From Cohaesibacter haloalkalitolerans (lineage in GTDB: Bacteria; Pseudomonadota; Alphaproteobacteria; Rhizobiales; Cohaesibacteraceae), in the NCBI RefSeq assembly GCF_003574655.1, contig NZ_QNUM01000015.1, positions 1-41,137 of the forward strand: a stretch of DNA of 41,137 nucleotides, written 5' to 3'. The notes under the pieces were generated by a model. The model was given only the letters and a program-made list of their open reading frames with translations, was not told the origin of the DNA and searched no databases. Both the position numbers and the translations under genes were made by a program. Positions within the stretch are counted from its first letter, which is position 1. Each line of letters begins with the position of its first letter. Shown piece by piece: positions 15,717 to 24,007 of the stretch.

Positions 15717-16475
15717 TTAACGACCCAGATAGCCGCCATCGACGGGGATGATGGTGCCGTTGACATAGTCGGAAGCGCCCGATGCGAGGAACAGCAGCGG
15801 CCCTTTCATGTCTTCCGGGGTGCCCCAGCGATGGGTCGGAATGCGGGCCGAAATCTCGGCGTTGCGTCCTTCATCGGCGAGCAGGGCGCTGTTCATGTCC
15901 GTTGCCATGTAGCCGGGGGCCAGAGCGTTGATGCAGATTCCCTTGCTGGCCCATTCGTTGGACAGGGCCTTGGTCAACTGGGCAATGCCGCCCTTGCTGG
16001 CTGCGTAGGCAGGCACGGTGAAGCCGCCAAAGAAGCTCAGCAGCGAGGCAATGTTGACAATCTTGCCGCGGCCCTTTGGCAACATGACACGGGCGGCGCG
16101 CTGGCAGAGGTCGAAGACGGCAGTCAGGTTGACTTCCAGCACGGCGTTCCAGTCTTCAAGGGGGAACTCTTCACTCTTGTGGCGCTTCTGGACCCCGGCG
16201 GCGGTGACCAGAATGTCGAGGTCTCCACCGAGCAGTTCGAGAGCCTTGTCGAAGCCTTCGGCACGGGCCTTGGCGTCGGCAAGATCAACGGTCAGACCGT
16301 GGCAGGCAAAGCCGCGGTCGCAGAATTCCTTGGCGACGTCCTTGACGCTTGCGCCAGAGCCAAAAATGACAACCTCGACACCGGCTTCGAGCAATACTTC
16401 GGCCATGCCCTTGCCAAGGCCGCGGGTGCCGCCGGTTACAATGGCTTTCTGGCCGGTTACATCATATGGATTCAT
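15717..16475 (-). CDS. kduD: 2-dehydro-3-deoxy-D-gluconate 5-dehydrogenase KduD
   Basis: This 252-aa short-chain dehydrogenase has TGGTRGLG (14-21), catalytic Ser144, Tyr157 and Lys161 (YAASK), and the C-terminal DYVNGTIIPVDGGYLGR. RHKSEEFPLEDWNAVLEVNL and the RWGTPEDMKGPLLFLAS segment match KduD closely. KduD interconverts 2,5-diketo-3-deoxygluconate and 2-keto-3-deoxygluconate, the step after KduI in breakdown of unsaturated uronates from pectin, alginate-like or glycosaminoglycan chains. The ATG at 16475 has AGGAG nine bases upstream. kduI lies about 6 kb away at 22001 in a different transcript. Confidence 0.88.
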   Translation of the reverse strand: MNPYDVTGQKAIVTGGTRGLGKGMAEVLLEAGVEVVIFGSGASVKDVAKEFCDRGFACHGLTVDLADAKARAEGFDKALELLGGDLDILVTAAGVQKRHKSEEFPLEDWNAVLEVNLTAVFDLCQRAARVMLPKGRGKIVNIASLLSFFGGFTVPAYAASKGGIAQLTKALSNEWASKGICINALAPGYMATDMNSALLADEGRNAEISARIPTHRWGTPEDMKGPLLFLASGASDYVNGTIIPVDGGYLGR

Positions 16476-16495
16476 GATCAATAACTCCTGATATC

Positions 16496-17518
16496 CTAAG
16501 CCTGGCAGTCAACGAGGACCTTGACCGTGTTAACGGCCGGGTCGGCGATCATGTCGAAGATGCCTTCGGACTGTGTCAGTGGAACAATCTGGGTGATGAC
16601 CTTCTTTAGGTCTTCGGTAATGGTCTGGGCATAGGCGACGGAGACCTCGAACTCGTTCTTGGTGTAGACGCGCGAGCCGATCAGGTTCTGTTCCTTGAAG
16701 TTCATGTCGCGCAGATCAACCGGGCGTGGCTCCTTGTGAATACCGGTCATGCAGATGGTGCCGCCGATGCGGGTGATCTTGGTCATCTCGGCAGCGGAAC
16801 TCGGAGCGCCGGAACATTCGAAGACAATGTCGACGCCTTCGCCGTTGGTGCTGTCATTGATATAGTCGACCAGATTTGTGTCCTTGACATTGACGGTTTC
16901 CAGACCAAGGTCCTTGCAGACGTCGAGGCGGGCCTGATCCACGTCGGAAACGACAATCCGGGAGGCGCCGGAATGCTTGAGGACGATGGCGGTGAGGACG
17001 CCGATCGGACCGGCACCGGTCACGACGGTCGAGTCGAGCACGTTGAACTTGGCCTGATGCAGCGAACGAACGACCACGGCGAGCGGTTCAACCAGCGCGG
17101 CGATCTCGTTGGTCATGGTGTCCGGCACCTTGAACAGCACGTCTTCATCGATCCAGGCGTGGTCGGCGATGCCACCATCCATGTCTATGCCGATCAGCTT
17201 GAGCGACTTGCAGACGTGCGGATGGCCGGTGCGGCAGGCAAGGCATTCGCCGCAGGAAATGAGCGGATAGGCAACGACGCGGTCGCCGACGGCAAAGCGG
17301 CCAGATCCGTCCTTGATTTCCTCGATGGTGCCGACGAACTCATGGCCCAGCACGAGAGGAGCCTTTGCGCGCGGATGCTTGCCTGCGAAAATGCCGATAT
17401 CCGATCCGCAAATGCCGCAGTAGTGCATTTTCACCTTGGCTGCTCCACTACGACCTTTGGGCTCCGGAACGTCCTGAACTTCAACCTTGTGCGGGGCCGT
17501 ATAAACTAGCGCTTTCAT
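16496..17518 (-). CDS. Zinc-dependent alcohol dehydrogenase (second)
   Basis: This 340-aa medium-chain dehydrogenase has catalytic zinc ligands Cys37, His59 and Glu60, Glu144, structural cysteines 89, 92, 95 and 103, and the NAD motif GAGPIG at 168-173. The family includes L-idonate, L-galactonate and sorbitol dehydrogenases; the neighbourhood favours a sugar acid. It is only distantly similar to the dehydrogenase at 5024, so they are not recent duplicates. The ATG at 17518 has AGGAG seven bases upstream; the open frame extends 47 codons further but without a ribosome site. kduD starts 20 bases after its stop. Confidence 0.88.
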   Translation of the reverse strand: MKALVYTAPHKVEVQDVPEPKGRSGAAKVKMHYCGICGSDIGIFAGKHPRAKAPLVLGHEFVGTIEEIKDGSGRFAVGDRVVAYPLISCGECLACRTGHPHVCKSLKLIGIDMDGGIADHAWIDEDVLFKVPDTMTNEIAALVEPLAVVVRSLHQAKFNVLDSTVVTGAGPIGVLTAIVLKHSGASRIVVSDVDQARLDVCKDLGLETVNVKDTNLVDYINDSTNGEGVDIVFECSGAPSSAAEMTKITRIGGTICMTGIHKEPRPVDLRDMNFKEQNLIGSRVYTKNEFEVSVAYAQTITEDLKKVITQIVPLTQSEGIFDMIADPAVNTVKVLVDCQA

Positions 17519-17624
17519 TTCATTTCTCCTAGATGAGGCGTCATCGTTCCAATCGCTCCGATTGCCGAAGATGCGCCTGCTTGACCATTGCGCCCTAGCG
17601 CGCGAAAAAGTCAAAGATCTCCTG

Positions 17625-17648
17625 TTGCCGCGCACGGATGCGCGGCAA
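17625..17648 (-). other. Stem-loop between dctM (set 2) and alcohol dehydrogenase
   Basis: Perfect 10-bp arms TTGCCGCGCA and TGCGCGGCAA with a 4-nt loop lie in the 157-bp gap. No T-run follows on the minus strand, so it is unlikely to be a full terminator; it may protect the transporter mRNA or mark a processing point. Confidence 0.55.
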
Positions 17649-17675
17649 TTCCTTGTCATGGTCTGCTCCTGATGA

Positions 17676-18983
17676 CTAGTTCATCAGGCCTGCTGCGCGG
17701 GGCAGCATGAGAGAGATTTCCGGAACAAAGGTCACAACCATCAACAGAGCGGTCAGGATCAGGAAGTAGGGAAGCAGAGGTTTGACAACCTGTTCGATCT
17801 TCAAGTCCGCTATTCGACAGCCCACGAATAATATGGGTCCGACCGGCGGTGTAATGGTTCCGATGCAGAGGTTGAAGACCATCAGCACGCCGAAATGCAC
17901 CACGTCAAAGCCGAGTGACAGGGCAATGGGCAGGAAGATCGGTGCGAAGATGAGAATTGCCGGTGTCGGGTCCATCACGCAGCCGAGCAGCAGCATGACA
18001 ATGTTCATGATGATCATGATCAGAACCGGGCTGTCGGTAACGCTCAGAAGCGAGCTTGCGATGATGTTCGGGATTTTGGCAAAGGCCATGATCCAGCCCA
18101 TGATGGCGGAAACACCGATCATGAAGATGATCATTGCGGTTGTCTTGACGGTTGCCAGCAGAAACTGCGGGATCATGTCCACCGTGATGGTGCGGTAGAT
18201 GAAGGACAGGATCGTGACATAGACAACGGCGATGCAGCTGGCTTCGGTTGGCGTGAAGATACCGGAGATGATCCCGCCGACGACCACGAAGATCAGGAAG
18301 AGCGAGGGAACTGCATCAATGGTGATCTTCAGGTTGTCCTTGAAGGAGCCGAGCTTTTCGGACTTGTAGCCGGCCTTGCGGGCAAAGAACAGGGCAGGGA
18401 TCATGCAGCCCAGACCCCACAGGATGCCCGGACCGTAACCTGCCACGAACAGGGCCGCAACGGAGGCGCCACCACTGGCAAGCGAGTAGATGATGAAGGT
18501 GTTGCTCGGGGGAATGAGCATGCCGGCAGGGGCAGACGCGATGTTTGCGGCGGCTGCAACGTTCGGGTCATAGCCTTCGTTCTTCTGCTGCGGGCCGATT
18601 GCGCCGCCGATGGCTGCCGCTGCTGCCACGCCGGAGCCGCTGATGGCGCCGAACAACATGTTGGCAACGATGTTGGTCTGGATCAGCGCGCCGGGGATGA
18701 ACCATATCACCGCCTTGGCGAAGTTGATCAGCCTTTGCGCGATACCGCCGTTGGTCATGATGATGCCAGCGAGCACGAAGAAGGGGATCGCCAGCAGCGA
18801 GAAGGAGTTGATGCCAGCAAAAATGCGCTGTGCTGCGGTGATTGCCATCTTGTCGAAGCCGAAGATGGTGGTCATGGCCAGCACCGAGCCAATGCCCATG
18901 CTGATACTGATGGGCACACCGATCGCAAGCAGGATCGGTATGGAGATAAGCATGATAAGGCCGATATCAGCTGCGTTTGCCAT
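17676..18983 (-). CDS. dctM: TRAP transporter large permease DctM (set 2)
   Basis: This 435-aa polytopic protein has the two substrate-site hairpin regions of DctM: PAGMLIPPSNTFIIYSLASGG near residue 155 and MVFNLCIGTITPPVGPILFVGCRIAD near residue 360. IPFFVLAGIIMTNGGIAQRL near residue 65 is also typical. The start is 3 bases after the dctQ stop. It is clearly divergent from the DctM at 2376, so the two transporters probably handle different acids. Confidence 0.92.
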   Translation of the reverse strand: MANAADIGLIMLISIPILLAIGVPISISMGIGSVLAMTTIFGFDKMAITAAQRIFAGINSFSLLAIPFFVLAGIIMTNGGIAQRLINFAKAVIWFIPGALIQTNIVANMLFGAISGSGVAAAAAIGGAIGPQQKNEGYDPNVAAAANIASAPAGMLIPPSNTFIIYSLASGGASVAALFVAGYGPGILWGLGCMIPALFFARKAGYKSEKLGSFKDNLKITIDAVPSLFLIFVVVGGIISGIFTPTEASCIAVVYVTILSFIYRTITVDMIPQFLLATVKTTAMIIFMIGVSAIMGWIMAFAKIPNIIASSLLSVTDSPVLIMIIMNIVMLLLGCVMDPTPAILIFAPIFLPIALSLGFDVVHFGVLMVFNLCIGTITPPVGPILFVGCRIADLKIEQVVKPLLPYFLILTALLMVVTFVPEISLMLPRAAGLMN

Positions 18984-18986
18984 GGA

Positions 18987-19496
18987 TCAGCCCTCCATTT
19001 TGCTTGGTTGGTCCTGGTTCATTCCGACCAGGGTTCTGAAATCGTTCCAGATATTGTAAAGGCAGTAGAAGACCGAGAAACCACCGCACAGGGGAAGAGC
19101 CAGATAGATCTGTCCCGTCTTGATATAGGGAATGGCGGCGTTGGTCTGGCGCATCGTTCGCTGCACCGCATCGATCCCGCCGATGAGCAGAATGCTCGCG
19201 ATGAAGCCGAGGATCAGGATGCTGATGATGATCTGGAAAATGGTCTGCGTCCGGGGGGGCATGATATCGAGGCCAAATTCGATGGCCATATGTCCCTTTT
19301 CGCCGAAGAGAAGGGCTGCGCCCAACAGGACAAACCAAACGAACATGATCTTTGCCAGCTCTTCGGACACGGCCCCGGAGCTATTGAAGAAGAAGCGGCC
19401 GATGACCTGCCAGGTAACGGCGATCACCAGAAGTCCGCAGAGAATTGTGCAAGTCGTCGCCAGAATTCTGTCAGCCCAGCGCTTGATCGCATGCAT
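18987..19496 (-). CDS. dctQ: TRAP transporter small membrane subunit DctQ (set 2)
   Basis: This 169-aa protein has four hydrophobic segments and the DctQ pattern SSGAVSEELAKIMFVWFVLLGAALLFGEKGHMAIEF around residues 40-75. The ATG at 19496 has GGGAGG eight bases upstream; an in-frame upstream ATG at 19541 is less likely. It lies between dctP and dctM in the standard order, with a stem-loop ahead of it. Confidence 0.88.
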   Translation of the reverse strand: MHAIKRWADRILATTCTILCGLLVIAVTWQVIGRFFFNSSGAVSEELAKIMFVWFVLLGAALLFGEKGHMAIEFGLDIMPPRTQTIFQIIISILILGFIASILLIGGIDAVQRTMRQTNAAIPYIKTGQIYLALPLCGGFSVFYCLYNIWNDFRTLVGMNQDQPSKMEG

Positions 19497-19526
19497 CGAA
19501 AATACCTCCCTCGAGCCGGAGTGAGG

Positions 19527-19546
19527 TCCGGATGAAACCACCCGGA
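19527..19546 (-). other. Stem-loop between dctP and dctQ (set 2)
   Basis: On the minus strand TCCGGGTG and CATCCGGA pair over 8 bp with one G-T wobble and a GTTT loop. It lies directly after the dctP gene with no T-run. The position matches the stem-loops after the other three binding-protein genes. Confidence 0.5.
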
Positions 19547-19575
19547 GCCTCTCGGCGTCGAAATTCCGCTAAAGA

Positions 19576-20568
19576 TTATTCACCGTGGATCTGCGCGTAG
19601 ATCTTCTTAGTGACATCGCTGCTGAGTTTCTTTTCGGTCAGCGGCTTGACAGCGTCACGGAAGGACTGCAGATCAACTTCGTTGAACTTTGCACCAGCCT
19701 TTTCAGCGTCGGCTTTTGCAACGGCTACGGCTTCAGCGAAGGAAGAGAACTCGTAGTCGACAGCCTTCGGCAGCTCTTCAGCGAAGATCTGCTTTACGTT
19801 GTCCGGCAGGTCGTTGTAGACGTCGGCGCTCATGATGAGATAGTCAGGCATCATCAGATGCTGGGTGTAGGAGTAGAACGGTGCGATTTCGCTGTGCTTC
19901 AGGGAAGAATAGACGATCTCGTTGTTTTCGCCACCGTCAAGCACGCCGGTCTGGATGGCGGTGTAGACTTCGCCCTGACCCATTGCGATGCCGTTGCCGC
20001 CCATCAGGTTCATCATTTCGATGTTGGTGTCAGACTGCATGACGCGGATCTTGTCGCCGCCCAGATCAGCCGGTTTGGTCACCGGACCGGATTTGCGGTA
20101 TACGTTGCGAACACCACCATGGAAGGCAGCCAGAACAACGATGCCCTGATCTTCAACGGAGTGATACAGATCGCCAACGATGGCAGGATCATTCACAACC
20201 TTGCGCTGCTGTTCGATGCTGTCGAACATGTAAGGCAGGTTGAAGACAACGAAGTCAGGGTTCCAGCTTTCCAGAAGACTTGCGGCAGCCAAAGACATGG
20301 CAATGGTGCCGGTCTGGGTCATCTCGATGGCTTCTTTCTGGGCACCCAGCAGTTCGTTCGGGTAGACTTCGACCTTGTATTCGCCGTTGGTCCGTGCAGC
20401 AAGGGCTTCGCCGAATTTCTGCATGGCCTTGAACTGCGGATGGGTTTCAGGCTGGTTGAAAGCAACCTGGAATACGGTTTCAGCCAATGCCGGGGTTGCG
20501 CTGTAGACGGCAGAGAGGGCGAGAGCGCCCATGCCTGCGAATGCAGCGATTGCACTGAAATGTTTCAT
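19576..20568 (-). CDS. dctP: TRAP transporter solute-binding protein DctP (set 2)
   Basis: This 330-aa periplasmic protein has a signal peptide of about 29 residues ending ALA before ETVFQV. Family segments include YPNELLGAQKEAIEMTQTGTIAMS, a binding-arginine region GDKIRVMQSDTNIEMMNLMGG, and GEVYTAIQTGVLDGGENNE. The start ATG at 20568 has GGAGG six bases upstream; an ATG at 20613 would prepend 15 residues. The gntR gene ends 60 bp upstream in the same direction, so the TRAP genes may share its promoter. Confidence 0.92.
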   Translation of the reverse strand: MKHFSAIAAFAGMGALALSAVYSATPALAETVFQVAFNQPETHPQFKAMQKFGEALAARTNGEYKVEVYPNELLGAQKEAIEMTQTGTIAMSLAAASLLESWNPDFVVFNLPYMFDSIEQQRKVVNDPAIVGDLYHSVEDQGIVVLAAFHGGVRNVYRKSGPVTKPADLGGDKIRVMQSDTNIEMMNLMGGNGIAMGQGEVYTAIQTGVLDGGENNEIVYSSLKHSEIAPFYSYTQHLMMPDYLIMSADVYNDLPDNVKQIFAEELPKAVDYEFSSFAEAVAVAKADAEKAGAKFNEVDLQSFRDAVKPLTEKKLSSDVTKKIYAQIHGE

Positions 20569-20628
20569 AACTTCCTCCATATAAGAACAAAGACAGCAGC
20601 AAGCCCCTTTCATTGAAGACGCTGGCTG

Positions 20629-21396
20629 CTAGTTTGGAGAAGAGATGTCTCTTCCCCATCTATCGAGGACTTGATCCAAGTCTCCGACAAAATAGCTTGG
20701 GTTGTGGTCCCGAATGACACGAAGGTCTTCGGCACTCAGGCCATCCAAATGCAACCGCATGGCTTCTGCGGCGCGGTGCTCATCGTGTTCGGCAATCGCC
20801 TCGACGATATTCCTGTGTTCTTCCAGCACGCGTTCCATGCGCAGCGGATGCTGCAAGGTGAGAAGCCGGTAGCGGTCTACCTGGATCTTGATGCGGTCGA
20901 TGATGGTCCAGATCCCCGGATACCCGCCCGCAAGGGCGATCGCATGGTGCAGATCCTCGTCCGACTCATAGAACTTCTCGTAGTTGACGGCTTCCTTCTG
21001 CTCCTGCTGTACAACCAGCAGGGCCTGCATGCTTGCGATGTCACTGCCCTTGGCGCGTTTGACGGCAGCGATGGTCGTCACCTGCTCAAGGGCGGCTCTG
21101 GCCACCTGTGATTCAAGAACGTCGGCAATCGGAATCTTTGCCACAGACGTTCCGGACTTCGGGACAATGTCGACCAGACGCTCTTCTGACAGCCGGAGCA
21201 GAGCCTCGCGGATGGGGGTACGGCTGACGCCGATTTCCAACGCAATCTCTTTTTCGCTTATCGGTTCTCCGGGGAGACGTTGCATGGAGATGATTTCATC
21301 TCGAAGGCGCTGGTGCACGATCTGGGTCGTGGTCAACGCTCTCTGACTATATCCTCCAGCGGCATTTCGCCTCTCATCAGCCAGGCTACTGATCAT
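20629..21396 (-). CDS. GntR-family transcriptional regulator, FCD (VanR-type)
   Basis: This 255-aa protein has a GntR winged helix at about residues 25-85 (ISEKEIALEIGVSRTPIREALLRLSEERLV) and an all-helical FCD effector domain. The latter has DLHHAIALAGG, EEHRNIVEAI and AMRLHLDG supplying the usual metal-site histidines. The ATG at 21396 has GAGAGGAAA upstream. It heads a minus-strand array with the second TRAP set, a dehydrogenase and kduD. The palindrome CTTGTATACAAG, typical of VanR-type GntR sites, lies 32 bp upstream and is probably its operator. Confidence 0.88.
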   Translation of the reverse strand: MISSLADERRNAAGGYSQRALTTTQIVHQRLRDEIISMQRLPGEPISEKEIALEIGVSRTPIREALLRLSEERLVDIVPKSGTSVAKIPIADVLESQVARAALEQVTTIAAVKRAKGSDIASMQALLVVQQEQKEAVNYEKFYESDEDLHHAIALAGGYPGIWTIIDRIKIQVDRYRLLTLQHPLRMERVLEEHRNIVEAIAEHDEHRAAEAMRLHLDGLSAEDLRVIRDHNPSYFVGDLDQVLDRWGRDISSPN

Positions 21397-21427
21397 CGCA
21401 TTTTCCTCTCAAGCATATCTCGTATAT

Positions 21428-21439
21428 CTTGTATACAAG
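21428..21439 (-). promoter_or_regulatory. Putative GntR operator CTTGTATACAAG
   Basis: A perfect 12-bp palindrome lies 32 bp upstream of the gntR start. TTGTATACAA cores are characteristic of VanR-subfamily FCD regulators (established knowledge). Autoregulation, and regulation of the array behind it, is inferred. Confidence 0.6.
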
Positions 21440-21943
21440 TTTGTAAAGCCCGTTTCTCGGGTTCCGTTTATGAAATGATAATCGGGCGGTGGCTTTCACA
21501 CGAAATGCAGAAACAACTGGGTATGCGGTAAAATACTGATGTGACCCCAGCTTCTTGACAAGATTATCGTTTAAAAACGGAAGGTGATCCCATTGCCGTA
21601 GCAAACAGTTCCTCTCCGCACTAGTAATTTTTAACTAGCGTGTTGATAGTGGGGATGGTTTTTTCTGTTGCGCGATGGAGATCATGAATCTTGGGGACAT
21701 CTTTTGCTGCATTGGGAAGGCGCTGTCTGGTGCTCGTTTGTGAGGGCCGCCGAGGTGCCCCGCTGTTGGGCCGACCTATTGGGTAGGGCTGTGTCGAGGC
21801 AAGGGGGATGCCTCCTGCCTGCATGGATGAGGCAGCAGTGTCGAACAGTCGCCGGTGGGAGCAACGGAGAGAATGCCGGGTCAGTGGCTTGTCGGCTCTT
21901 GTTGCTGGAGGCGTGAGGATTGTTTGCGGTTATGTGCGGACGC
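21440..21943. other. Gene-poor gap between gntR promoter and kduI terminator
   Basis: About 500 bases hold no convincing gene. Short open frames exist on both strands but lack ribosome sites and recognisable products. The gntR-proximal part is AT-richer (TTTAAAAACGG at about 21571), the rest is GC-richer and low in features. It may be remnant sequence. Confidence 0.4.
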
Positions 21944-21980
21944 AAAAAAGCCGACCGGAGGCGTTCGTTCCCCGGTCGGC
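21944..21980 (-). terminator. Rho-independent terminator of kduI
   Basis: On the minus strand GCCGACCGG and CCGGTCGGC form a perfect 9-bp stem with a 13-nt loop, followed by TTTTTT. It lies 20 bp after the kduI stop. Confidence 0.85.
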
Positions 21981-22000
21981 TCAAGAATGACGCAGATCGT

Positions 22001-22837
22001 TTAGCGCAGTTCGCTGATCTTCAGGTGGTCCATGTCGTCAAAGACCTGGTTTTCGCCAACCATGCCCCAGATGAAGGTGTAGGCCTTGGTGCCGACGCCG
22101 CTGTGGATCGACCAGCTCGGAGAGATCACGGCCTGTTCGTTGTGAACCAGAATGTGACGGGTCTGGGTTGGCTCGCCCATCATGTGGAAGACGGCGTTGT
22201 CCTCGTCGATGTCGAAATACAGGTAGACTTCCATGCGCCGGTCGTGGGTATGGCAAGGCATGGTGTTCCAGATGCTGCCCGGAGCCAGTCGGGTCAGACC
22301 CATGGTCAGCTGGCAGGTTGGCAGGACATCGGGGATGATGAATTTGTTGATGGTGCGCTCGTTGCAGCTTTCCTTGTCACCCATGGCGACCTGCACAGCA
22401 TCGTCCTTGCTGATCTTGGTGGTCGGATAGGCGCAATGGGCCGGAGCGCTGTTGTAGTAGAGCTTGGCGGGATTGGACGGATCGACGCTGGCGAAGGACA
22501 CATTGCGTGAGCCCATCGAGATGTAGAGGGCCTGCTCGTTGTCGATGTCATAGACCGTGCCGTCGACGGTGACCTTGGCCGGACCGCCGATGTTGATCAG
22601 GCCAAACTCGCGGCGTTCGAGGAAATAGCTGACGCCGAGGCCCTTGCCGAAATCATCGGACAGAACGAGCGTCTTGCCAACCGGCTTGATGCCGCCGACG
22701 ATGATCCGGTCGACGTGGCTGTAGGTCATCGTGATGGTGTCTGGTTTGAAAATTTCCGGAATGAGGAACTCGTTCCTCAATTCGTCGGTGTCCAGCTGCT
22801 TTGCCTCTTTGCGGCTGATGCTTTCGCGGACTTCCAT
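22001..22837 (-). CDS. kduI: 5-keto-4-deoxyuronate isomerase KduI
   Basis: This 278-aa cupin isomerase converts 4-deoxy-L-threo-5-hexosulose uronate (DKI) to 2,5-diketo-3-deoxygluconate in the cytoplasm. The zinc ligands of characterised KduI are all present at their standard numbers: His196, His198, Glu203 and His245. Length and the motifs [16 protein letters not shown] and [13 protein letters not shown] match the family. AGGAGAAG precedes the ATG. It is a single-gene transcript, divergent from an IclR-type regulator, and its product feeds KduD. Confidence 0.95.
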   Translation of the reverse strand: MEVRESISRKEAKQLDTDELRNEFLIPEIFKPDTITMTYSHVDRIIVGGIKPVGKTLVLSDDFGKGLGVSYFLERREFGLINIGGPAKVTVDGTVYDIDNEQALYISMGSRNVSFASVDPSNPAKLYYNSAPAHCAYPTTKISKDDAVQVAMGDKESCNERTINKFIIPDVLPTCQLTMGLTRLAPGSIWNTMPCHTHDRRMEVYLYFDIDEDNAVFHMMGEPTQTRHILVHNEQAVISPSWSIHSGVGTKAYTFIWGMVGENQVFDDMDHLKISELR

Positions 22838-22995
22838 GGTCGACTTCTCCTGCTGTTAGTGGTCTGGGCGAAGCCTGCGAACAAGATGCTCGCGGTTCTG
22901 GCGCGGCTATGCATAATCCTGATTATGCCAAAAGCCGCTCGAACAGCCGGTCAAGCAGGTGTCAGCCTGAGTGCCCAGAGCCTGAAGTTTGCCAG

Positions 22996-23024
22996 ACCAT
23001 TGCACGATATTCAAATTTGGTCAA
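22996..23024 (-). promoter_or_regulatory. Candidate kduI promoter with IclR operator-like motif
   Basis: On the minus strand TTGACC (23024-23019) and a weak AATGGT (23001-22996) are 17 bp apart. The spacer contains AAATTTGAAT (23018-23009). The same ATTCAAATTT decamer occurs at 24301-24310, upstream of the cupin-TRAP operon on the other side of the IclR gene, suggesting a shared operator. The rest of the 22838-23227 gap shows only AT-rich sequence near 23020-23045. Confidence 0.4.
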
Positions 23025-23227
23025 ATAATTTTGTATTTAAATAGCTTGTGTGCTAAATGGAATGGTGTCGTTGAAGTGGCGGCATTTTGCCTTGGATTTC
23101 GCGCAGGATCTCGCTCCTTGCGCTGTTATTGCGTGGAAAAGAAAGGCACTTTGAAAGCTGTGGAATCGTCGGGTGGGTGACTGTCGCATTCCTGTCGGGA
23201 CTGTGATTGCGGAGGCGAAAGAGTGAA

Positions 23228-24007
23228 ATGAGCGAGACGACATCCAAATACAAGGCCCCGGCGCTGGAGCGCGGACTTGATATTCTCGAGTTGCTCAGCG
23301 AACAGGACGAGGCGATCTCCAAGAAGGACATGGTGGCAAAGCTCGGGCGGTCGGTGAACGAGCTCTATCGCATGCTGGCCATTCTGGAGGCGCGCGGCTA
23401 TATCACGACCGAGCCCGAAAGTGGCAAATATCGCCTGACCCTCAAGATGTTCGAATTGTCGAACAAGTTCCCGCCGATGCAGCGGTTGCTGAATGCTGCC
23501 GGTACGGAGATGGCCAAGCTGTCGGAAAAGACGCAGCAATCCTGTCACCTGTCGGTGCTTCATGATGCGGAGATGGTTGTCATTGCCGTGCAGGACAGCC
23601 CCTACAAGATGGGCTTTTGCATTCGCCTCAGTGCGCGGATCGATGTGCATGGGTCCGGCTCCGGTTTCGCCATGCTGGCCTTTCAGCCAGAAGATCAGCG
23701 GCGGGCCATTCTGGAAGCATCGGAAACGCCGGAACCGGTGATCGAGAGTGTGCTGAGCCAGATGGACAAGGTGCGCCAGAAGGGCTATTTCATCGGGGCA
23801 AGCCCGCAGATCAGCGGGGTTACCAACATCAGCTATCCGATCTTCAACAGCAACCGGCAGGTCGAGGCGGTTCTGACAATGCCGTTTCTCACGCTGAACT
23901 CGGACAGCTTGCATCATCAGGTCGTCAGTTTCGAAGAATCGCGCCTAGCGGTCGCAGACGCTGCCGACAACCTCATCCATGCCATCGGTGGCTGCACGCC
24001 CGAGTAG
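23228..24007 (+). CDS. IclR-family transcriptional regulator (KdgR-like)
   Basis: This 259-aa protein has an N-terminal winged helix (ALERGLDILELLSEQDEAISKKDMVAKLGRSVNELYRMLAILEARGYI, about residues 11-60) and a C-terminal IclR effector domain. The latter includes HLSVLHDAEMVVIAVQDSP, GSGFAMLAF and SYPIFNSNRQVEAVLTMPF. KdgR of this family represses pectin and KDG genes, releasing DNA on 2-keto-3-deoxygluconate binding. The position between kduI and the KdgF-like/TRAP operon supports a similar role, but the ligand is inferred. The ATG at 23228 has GGAGG 12 bases upstream and AAAGAG closer. Confidence 0.87.
   Translation: MSETTSKYKAPALERGLDILELLSEQDEAISKKDMVAKLGRSVNELYRMLAILEARGYITTEPESGKYRLTLKMFELSNKFPPMQRLLNAAGTEMAKLSEKTQQSCHLSVLHDAEMVVIAVQDSPYKMGFCIRLSARIDVHGSGSGFAMLAFQPEDQRRAILEASETPEPVIESVLSQMDKVRQKGYFIGASPQISGVTNISYPIFNSNRQVEAVLTMPFLTLNSDSLHHQVVSFEESRLAVADAADNLIHAIGGCTPE

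Noticed and set aside
14688-16484. Very long open frame (about 600 codons) on the plus strand
   Set aside because: It lies entirely antisense to the hydroxyacid dehydrogenase and kduD genes, which have full catalytic motifs and ribosome sites. Long antisense frames arise from GC-rich codon use.
21540-21600. TGTGACCCCAGC...GGTGATCCC sequence considered as an insertion-sequence end
   Set aside because: No transposase, matching opposite end or target duplication could be found, so the resemblance is too weak.
21682-21984. Minus-strand open frame of 100 codons in the gntR-kduI gap
   Set aside because: It overlaps the kduI terminator, has no ribosome site and a composition typical of non-coding DNA.
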